NCBI GenBank assembly: GCA_005788145.1 | Contig: SXYY01000101.1 | Location: 1-35,007, forward strand | From: Bacteroidota bacterium | GTDB lineage: Bacteria > Bacteroidota > Bacteroidia > NS11-12g > UBA955 | Direction: 5' to 3' | Length of the DNA: 35,007 bases | Shown here: positions 28,553 through 35,007 of the stretch, piece by piece | How the letters are laid out: each line of letters starts with the position of its first letter | Position numbering within the stretch: the first letter of the stretch is position 1 | Notes under the pieces: generated by a model | Told to the model about the DNA's origin: nothing | The model's input: only the letters and a program-made list of their open reading frames with translations | The model's database searches: none | Program-made: the position numbers and the translations under genes

Positions 28553-29824
28553 TTACTTCCGTACCTGATCCACCCGCAGAAAAGTGAAAAGAAATAGGGT
28601 AAAAGCCCATAGGCTACTACCACCAGCAGAGATAAAAGGAAGCGGAATACCAATGGTCGGGACCAATCCCATGGTCATACCAATGTTGATGGACATATGG
28701 AAGAAAAGTACGGAGGCCAGGGAATAACCCAATACCCTGCCAAACACTGTGGATTGTCGCTCTGCCATTATCACCAACCTCACCAGCAGACCGCAAAAGA
28801 TGAGCAGGAATAGCGTGCTGCCAACAAAGCCCCATTCTTCACCAATGGCATCAAAAATAAAATCAGTATGCTGCTCTGGAACAAAGCCCATTTTGGTTTG
28901 GGTGCCTTTTAAATAACCGCGACCCCACATTTCTCCTGCGCCAATGGCAATTTTGGATTGCTTTAGGTTGAAACCCATTCCGCGGTCGTCTTCTTTTAAT
29001 CCCAATACCAACTCAATCCGATCTCTTTGGTATTGCATCAAAATTTTGGAGTAAAATGTACCAACGATGGTGTAAAAGAGCGATGAAATCACAGCAATGG
29101 TGGTGACCAAAATGGCAATACCCCGGTCTTTGCGGACAAAAAATACGATAATCGATCCCAATCCCAACAATATTCCATAACCATAAAAACTTGAAATACC
29201 GGTGGCCTCACTAATGATCCTGAAAATGGCCAAAATGCCCAACCAAACGGCCGAAACCAGTATATACCCAGGAAGCCCCTCGCGATACAATACCAGAAAA
29301 AACGACAAGAAAACCAACGCACTCCCAGTGTCGTTCTGAATTAGAATGATGGCCATGGGCAACAAAAAGATGCCTATGGCCTTGGCTACGTTCTTTGTGC
29401 CCTGAAATTTTACGCCGTAGGTGCCCAAAAATTTCGACAGCGCAATTGCAGTGGCAACCTTGGCAAATTCACTGGGCTGAATCCCAAAACCGCCAAAACC
29501 GAACCATGACTTGGCGCCAGAAATTTCCCTTCCCAAAAATAAGACGAGAATATTCAAAGCGATGGCAATCGCATAAAAACCATAGGCGAAATAGTCAATC
29601 ACCACCACATTCGAAAAAACGATCGTGAAAATTATCAAAATCGCTCCGAAAATGAATACCAATTGTTTGATGGCAATGTCTGACAAGGAGTAAAATGCCT
29701 GGTTTACATCTGAGGTAGCACTGGCAATGCTGATAAATCCAATCAACAGCAACACCACATATAAAAAAACCGCCAGACTGTCGATTTTTTCTTGATTGTT
29801 GGTCGATAACGGACTGTAACGCAT
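28553..29824 (-). CDS. rodA: Rod shape-determining protein RodA (SEDS glycosyltransferase)
   Basis: SEDS family features (PSEFAKVATAIALSKFLG, EQHTDFIFDAIGEEWGFVG, GIPLPFISAGGSS); end of mre operon. Confidence 0.93.
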   Translation of the reverse strand: MRYSPLSTNNQEKIDSLAVFLYVVLLLIGFISIASATSDVNQAFYSLSDIAIKQLVFIFGAILIIFTIVFSNVVVIDYFAYGFYAIAIALNILVLFLGREISGAKSWFGFGGFGIQPSEFAKVATAIALSKFLGTYGVKFQGTKNVAKAIGIFLLPMAIILIQNDTGSALVFLSFFLVLYREGLPGYILVSAVWLGILAIFRIISEATGISSFYGYGILLGLGSIIVFFVRKDRGIAILVTTIAVISSLFYTIVGTFYSKILMQYQRDRIELVLGLKEDDRGMGFNLKQSKIAIGAGEMWGRGYLKGTQTKMGFVPEQHTDFIFDAIGEEWGFVGSTLFLLIFCGLLVRLVIMAERQSTVFGRVLGYSLASVLFFHMSINIGMTMGLVPTIGIPLPFISAGGSSLWAFTLFLFTFLRVDQVRK

Positions 29825-29841
29825 GTTTGGTTCAGACTAGC

Positions 29842-31683
29842 TTATTGAATGACACTCGTTTTAATTCGCTCTTCCATGGCAGGCTCTGCCGATTCCGCTT
29901 TGCCGAGTAGGTACTTTTCAATCATTAGGTTCGCGATGGGAGCCGCCCAAGTAGCACCGAATCCCCCGTTTTCCACCAAAACTGCGATGGCAATTTTGGG
30001 ATTGTCTTTTGGTGCAAAAGCAATGTAAATGGAGTGGTCTTTACCATGTGGGTTTTGGGCTGTTCCCGTTTTGGCACAAATTTCTATATTCTCAATACCC
30101 GTACCGTTGGCTGTTCCGCCTGGCTTAGTAACGTCTGACATGCCATCAATTACATATTGAAAGTATCGGGGATCTACGGTGGTAAATTTCTTGATTTTGT
30201 ATTTTCGATCCCATGCCGTGTCTTTGTATCCATCGATTCGCTTCACCAAATGGGGGGCGTAATACCATCCGCGATTGGCAATGATTGCAGCTGTATTGCA
30301 CATTTGCAGGGGAGTTAATAGAATTTCACCCTGTCCGATACTTAGTGAAATGATGGTGCTGCTTTTCCATCGATCGCCGTGTCGTTTATCTAGTTGCGAC
30401 ACAGAGGGGATATTGCCACGAGATTCTCCCAATAAGTCGATGTCGAGAGGACTGCCCAAGCCAAATGAACGCCAGTGTTTTTCCAATGCGGCATAGCCAA
30501 CTTTAACATTTCCGTATTCTGGATTATCGATGATATCACGAAATACTTGACAGTAATAACTGTTGCAAGAGATTCGGATTGATCCCCGCAAGTCCAAAGG
30601 TCCGCCATGAGGGTGACATCCAACCCGTATGCTTCCCAAACGATAGCCACCACCGCAACCGTGCGTTGTTTCGGGAGTTAGTACACCTTCTTGCATGGCG
30701 ATTAAGGCCATTACTGTTTTGAAAGTAGAACCTGGCGGATAGACTCCTTTTACCGCGCGATTGTAAAGCGGCTTTTGTGGGTCACGGAGCAATGTTTTGA
30801 ATGTGTTTGCACGATCTCTACCAACCATGGTGTTGGGGTCGTAGTCGGGATTGTTTATGAAAGCCAAAACTTCACCCGTGCGGGGCTCAATGGCAACAAT
30901 ACTGCCTTTCTTGCCGTTCAATAACTCCCGCCCATACTCCTGCAATACAAAGTCCAAACTACTGATCACATCCGGACCAGCTGTTGCGGGATAGTTGAAT
31001 TGTGTATCCTTCACAACACCGCGTTCTGTGTATGTTCGATCTTGCCAAACCGTCTTTACACCTTTGATTCCACGGATTTGTTTCTCGTAATATCGCTCCA
31101 AGCCTGTAATTCCAACTAAATCCCCTGGCTGATAGTACTCATCGGAAGCAATTAATTCTTCATCTGCTTCACCCAAATAACCCAAAGCATGCGACAAAGT
31201 AGGGGTTGCAAACTGTCGGTCTGTTCTCGATTCAATGAAAAATCCATTCAAGCGGTAGATGTTCTCTCGAAGCAGGGTGAATTGCTTATTCGATAAATTC
31301 GCATAGAACAAAGCCGAGTTGTTGAATGAGTTGTTCTTTTGGCGTTTTTTTGCCCTGACTCTCGCATCTGCAATCAATCCCCTCACTGTTTGAATGTCTA
31401 ACTCCAGTACAGAACACAGCAGTCCTGTATCAAGTTTTTTTATTTCATAGGGAAAAACCGATAAATCATACATTTGGGTGCTGTAGACCATCAATTTACC
31501 CTTGCGATCAAACACATTACTGCGGGAAGGGTAGAGTGTGATTTTGTTAAGGGCATTGTTGATGGCCATCTTTTTGTATGGCACTTCACCCAATTGCAAA
31601 CTCGCCAATCGGAGGGTATAGATGACAAAAATCAAAAATATCAATCCCAAAAACACCAGTTGTTTTGACCGATTCTTATCCAT
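29842..31683 (-). CDS. mrdA: Penicillin-binding protein 2 (transpeptidase)
   Basis: SxxK (PPGSTFKTVMA), SxN (SCNSYY), KTG (CAKTGTAQNP); upstream of rodA. Confidence 0.94.
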   Translation of the reverse strand: MDKNRSKQLVFLGLIFLIFVIYTLRLASLQLGEVPYKKMAINNALNKITLYPSRSNVFDRKGKLMVYSTQMYDLSVFPYEIKKLDTGLLCSVLELDIQTVRGLIADARVRAKKRQKNNSFNNSALFYANLSNKQFTLLRENIYRLNGFFIESRTDRQFATPTLSHALGYLGEADEELIASDEYYQPGDLVGITGLERYYEKQIRGIKGVKTVWQDRTYTERGVVKDTQFNYPATAGPDVISSLDFVLQEYGRELLNGKKGSIVAIEPRTGEVLAFINNPDYDPNTMVGRDRANTFKTLLRDPQKPLYNRAVKGVYPPGSTFKTVMALIAMQEGVLTPETTHGCGGGYRLGSIRVGCHPHGGPLDLRGSIRISCNSYYCQVFRDIIDNPEYGNVKVGYAALEKHWRSFGLGSPLDIDLLGESRGNIPSVSQLDKRHGDRWKSSTIISLSIGQGEILLTPLQMCNTAAIIANRGWYYAPHLVKRIDGYKDTAWDRKYKIKKFTTVDPRYFQYVIDGMSDVTKPGGTANGTGIENIEICAKTGTAQNPHGKDHSIYIAFAPKDNPKIAIAVLVENGGFGATWAAPIANLMIEKYLLGKAESAEPAMEERIKTSVIQ

Positions 31684-31687
31684 GTGA

Positions 31688-32197
31688 TCAACGTTTACCG
31701 GTTAGCAATCTGAAAATTTGTATGAAAAAGACGGAAGCAATGGAACTTGTCAAACTAATCCAAATGATGGTAAGAAAGGCAGACCAACGGAAATAGTCGA
31801 ACGTGAAAAAGACCAAATGGTGCAAGAACGTCAGCGAGAAAACATAAATGTAATACCACTGCCAGCCTTTGTAATCTTCGTGCATCACGCTCAAACCTTG
31901 CAATTGCATGCTGTTTTCATCCAAAAAGTAGGCATCGATATGGTATTTCAGATAAACCAAACTCACGCACGCTGCGGTGTGCATACCCATACTGCCACCA
32001 AATGCATCGATTGTCATTCCGAAAAAGAATGCACCGATCAACATGCCAAACTTATTCATTGCAACCGGAATGTTCAGAAATAGCAAAATATAGGGCATGG
32101 GCTTTATCCACCAAGCGATGTTCACCTCCTGCAGGATAAAGGTCTGAACCAAAGCCAACAACAAGCCCGAAACGATGTATCTAGCGATTTCTATCAT
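31688..32197 (-). CDS. mreD: Rod shape-determining protein MreD
   Basis: Hydrophobic 169-aa protein between mreC and mrdA; 17-bp overlap with mreC. Confidence 0.85.
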   Translation of the reverse strand: MIEIARYIVSGLLLALVQTFILQEVNIAWWIKPMPYILLFLNIPVAMNKFGMLIGAFFFGMTIDAFGGSMGMHTAACVSLVYLKYHIDAYFLDENSMQLQGLSVMHEDYKGWQWYYIYVFSLTFLHHLVFFTFDYFRWSAFLTIIWISLTSSIASVFFIQIFRLLTGKR

Positions 32198-33050
32198 TGT
32201 CGTCCTCCTTGTCTGCAGGAATGGCTTGATTCAGCACATCCAATTCTTTTTGGTGAATATTTTTAATGACCGTCACCACATCCAACTGACCAAAATCGGT
32301 CGCCAATTTTACAGAAATGCGATGAAAATTTGATTTTAAATTCGAGCTGCTTTTTACGATGGTACCAATGGGAATGCCAGCAGGGAACAACAGGGAGTAA
32401 TTCGATGTGAAAAGTTTCATGCCATTTTTAACCTTTACGAAGCGATTGACTTCCTCCAAATCAACCATCGTTGGGTCTTCTCCATTCCATGAAATTACGC
32501 CTTGGCTGGTTTTTAAATCGTAAATGTAAGGAGTGATCTCAAATTTGGAGTTGAGGACAGACATAACCAAAGAATAGTGTTCTGCAGATTCCACCACAAC
32601 ACCAACGATTCCCATGGGTGACACAACCGACATATGCCGTTTGATGCCGTCTTTGAAGCCCCTATCTAAAATGATGAAGTTGTTTTGGTCTTGAACACTG
32701 TTTCGGATAACCCGCGCCTGAATGTATTCGTATTTGACGAAGTTGCCCGTTTTGTCATCTTGATAGGAACTATCTCTTTTGGGTGAATTGAAGGTGAGGT
32801 TCCAGTTCAATTGTTGTTTAAGAAGCGTGTTTTCATTGATCAGCTGTTGGTTGACCTGGCGAAGGTTGAAATACGCTTTCACATCTGATTTCCATTGGTC
32901 GAGCTGCCTGTGCGCACCCAATGCTTGGCCGAAATAAATACTGTGCTGGTAAAAGTGATAACGAAAAATCTGCGTTACTGCACTCAAGAGCAATAAAACA
33001 AACAGTAGGGGGTGTGCTTGATTCCGTATCCAACGGAATATTACCAACAT
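32181..33050 (-). CDS. mreC: Rod shape-determining protein MreC
   Basis: N-terminal TM, coiled coil, MreC beta domain (ARVIRNSVQDQNNFIILDRGFKDGIKRHMSVVSPMGIVGVV). Confidence 0.92.
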   Translation of the reverse strand: MLVIFRWIRNQAHPLLFVLLLLSAVTQIFRYHFYQHSIYFGQALGAHRQLDQWKSDVKAYFNLRQVNQQLINENTLLKQQLNWNLTFNSPKRDSSYQDDKTGNFVKYEYIQARVIRNSVQDQNNFIILDRGFKDGIKRHMSVVSPMGIVGVVVESAEHYSLVMSVLNSKFEITPYIYDLKTSQGVISWNGEDPTMVDLEEVNRFVKVKNGMKLFTSNYSLLFPAGIPIGTIVKSSSNLKSNFHRISVKLATDFGQLDVVTVIKNIHQKELDVLNQAIPADKEDDNDRNR

Positions 33051-33061
33051 GGCCTAATCGA

Positions 33062-34087
33062 TTAAGCTGTCATTAAGAATTTAAATCGTCCGATGTTTTT
33101 CAAAGCAGTTCCAGTACCGCGCACAACCGCACGCAGTGGATCTTCAGCAATGTGTACACGCAACTTGGTTTTGGCGGAAATGCGTTTGTCGAGTCCGCGG
33201 AGCAATGCACCACCACCTGTCAACCAGATTCCGTTGGCCAAAATATCAGCACTCAGCTCTGGAGGAGATTGCTCAAGTGCGCGCAACACGGCTTCTTCCA
33301 CTTTCATGATACTTTTATCTAGAGCCCGGGCGATTTCACTGTAACTCACAATGATCTGCTTGGGTATCCCTGTCATCAAATCACGACCAAAAACTGCGTA
33401 ATCTTCGGGTGGAGTATCCAATTCTTGTAGTGCTGAACCAATATGGATTTTAATTTTCTCCGCTGTGCGCTCGCCAATCAACAAGTTGTGTTCGCGACGC
33501 ATGTATTCCAAAATGTCTAAGTTGAACTCATCGCCCGCTACGCGTATGCTCTCATCACAAACAATACCACCCAATGCAATGATTGCAATTTCCGTGGTAC
33601 CACCCCCAATGTCGACAATCATATTGCCTTGTGGTTGGGTAACATCAATGCCAATACCCACTGCTGCGGCCATCGGTTCGTGAATCAAATAAACTTCTTT
33701 GGCTCCGCTTCGCTCCGCAGAATCTTTAACGGCGCGTTTTTCAACTTCAGTGATTCCACTGGGAATGCAGATGACCATTTTCAACTGGGGAGAAATCCAT
33801 CGTTGTTTTTGATTCATCATCTTGATCATTCCGCGAATCATGTGTTCTGCGGCTTGGAAATCCGCGATAACGCCATCCTTCAAAGGACGGATGGTCTTGA
33901 TACCCTCGTTTTCCTTTCCAAACATTTGCATGGCATCTTTGCCGATTGCAATGACATTACCGGTATTTCTCTCGATTGCGATGATGCTTGGCTCATCAAC
34001 AACAACCTTGTCTTTGTGTATGATTAAGGTGTTGGCAGTGCCTAGGTCAATTGCAAGTTCTTGGGTTAGAAAACTAAAAAAACTCAT
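33062..34087 (-). CDS. mreB: Rod shape-determining protein MreB
   Basis: Actin-fold motifs (ELAIDLGTANTLI, MIVDIGGGTTEIAII, IWLTGGGALLRGLD). Start at internal ATG 34087 (MSFFSFLTQ). Confidence 0.96.
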   Translation of the reverse strand: MSFFSFLTQELAIDLGTANTLIIHKDKVVVDEPSIIAIERNTGNVIAIGKDAMQMFGKENEGIKTIRPLKDGVIADFQAAEHMIRGMIKMMNQKQRWISPQLKMVICIPSGITEVEKRAVKDSAERSGAKEVYLIHEPMAAAVGIGIDVTQPQGNMIVDIGGGTTEIAIIALGGIVCDESIRVAGDEFNLDILEYMRREHNLLIGERTAEKIKIHIGSALQELDTPPEDYAVFGRDLMTGIPKQIIVSYSEIARALDKSIMKVEEAVLRALEQSPPELSADILANGIWLTGGGALLRGLDKRISAKTKLRVHIAEDPLRAVVRGTGTALKNIGRFKFLMTA

Positions 34088-34155
34088 GGGTATATTGTGT
34101 GTTGCAAAATAAACACAAAACACAACAATTTGGACACGTTTTTTTCACTAATTTC

Positions 34156-35007
34156 TTAAAAATTCCAAGTCATACATACATGTTGGATTGGCGTAAGAAT
34201 TTTACCTTCTTTTAGGCCCCAAGCCACTTCATAGCGAATTGGCATTTTAAGAACAACACTCCTTGCGCCAAATCCTGTTCCAACAATCCATGGATTCCTC
34301 TGCGCAAATACATTAACCCGATAATTCGATGTGTTCAACTGTACCAAATTAAAGGGGTTTTCAGCCGCGCCCAAACCATTCCCAATAAAGGCTGTGCCTA
34401 CATCCCAAAAGCCGTAAAGTTGCAGTTGTTGTAACAAAACAGACTTGGATAAATTTTGATGCATTGCGGCGTAAGGAGAAAGGGTGAGTTCAAGGTTCGT
34501 AACGACCGAGGAATGTCCCATTCTCTCGCCCAACTGAAATCCCCTTACATAGCCACCAATCCTGCGATAGGCATAATTGTCTTGTGCCTCAATGACCCCC
34601 AAATGCTTGGAATCCCATGGTTTGGGATCGATCCAACCTTCAGAGCCGCCAATCCAAAATTGCGTTTTTCGGTCACCCATACTCGCATTGAGTTGGAAAT
34701 TATATCCCATCGATATCCAAGATTTCAATTGCTTCCTGAATGCACCTCGAAACTGAAGATGATAGCCCATGTCCACGGAATTGTTGGCAAGTGAAAATCG
34801 GTATGCGACGATTTGACCGTCAATATCGTATTTGGCGCGATAATACTGACGAGGATTTCGACCATACAAACTGGTTTTTCCGAACAGAATGAACGATTTG
34901 CTGCCCAATTTTTCTTGGGCTTTTAACACATAGAAAGGTCCGTTGACCTTTTGAAATTGCACGTCTCGCTGAATAGCAACCGCCACGCCCAAGTCCAAAT
35001 ACTTAAA
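34156..35007 (-). CDS. Outer-membrane beta-barrel protein, C-terminal part (truncated by window edge)
   Basis: Alternating beta-strand pattern, C-terminal aromatic residue (MTWNF-stop), open frame to position 35007 (codons FKY precede the ORF-track TTG start). Confidence 0.65.
   Translation of the reverse strand, partial: FKYLDLGVAVAIQRDVQFQKVNGPFYVLKAQEKLGSKSFILFGKTSLYGRNPRQYYRAKYDIDGQIVAYRFSLANNSVDMGYHLQFRGAFRKQLKSWISMGYNFQLNASMGDRKTQFWIGGSEGWIDPKPWDSKHLGVIEAQDNYAYRRIGGYVRGFQLGERMGHSSVVTNLELTLSPYAAMHQNLSKSVLLQQLQLYGFWDVGTAFIGNGLGAAENPFNLVQLNTSNYRVNVFAQRNPWIVGTGFGARSVVLKMPIRYEVAWGLKEGKILTPIQHVCMTWNF

Noticed and set aside
34156-34998. TTG at 34998 as the true start of the barrel protein
   Set aside because: The reading frame stays open to the window edge (…F K Y before it), so the gene is truncated and the start lies outside the window.
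1-35007. CRISPR array, prophage, transposon, toxin-antitoxin or defence island
   Set aside because: No repeat-spacer pattern, transposase, integrase, terminal repeats, nuclease/helicase defence genes or tRNA integration site could be seen.

Overview
The window is a contiguous chromosomal segment from a Bacteroidota bacterium. This rests on the alternative complex III operon, TAnnTTTG-type -7 promoter boxes, the mreBCD-mrdA-rodA order, and a VCBS/ASPIC lipoprotein. The content is mostly core or house-keeping: a fatty acid desaturase; an M42 peptidase plus an LpxL-like acyltransferase; a GT-C/TPR membrane protein; ribosomal protein S1; a NicO-like membrane protein; YhhQ; a TPR protein; a lytic transglycosylase lipoprotein; a complete actABCDEF operon; valS; a vanadium-haloperoxidase-like lipoprotein; a 51-aa basic protein; a large FG-GAP/ASPIC lipoprotein; the shape/elongasome operon mreB-mreC-mreD-mrdA-rodA (minus strand); and a truncated outer-membrane beta-barrel ORF at the right edge. 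I saw no CRISPR array, tRNA/rRNA, transposase, phage or defence module. The most interesting signals are: (1) rpsA appears to start at TTG behind a perfect AGGAGGA Shine-Dalgarno, with an A-rich out-of-frame ATG mini-ORF just downstream; (2) a recurrent TAnnTTTG(CAAC) -7 motif sits only 5-9 nt from several start codons, suggesting (near-)leaderless mRNAs; (3) S1 has an extra Ala/Lys linker plus a helix-hairpin-helix-like tail; (4) the act operon is terminated without adjacent caa3 oxidase genes; (5) there is an orphan 51-aa basic protein with its own promoter and terminator; (6) a haloperoxidase/VCBS lipoprotein pair is present. All functional assignments come from reading motifs by eye; no searches were run.
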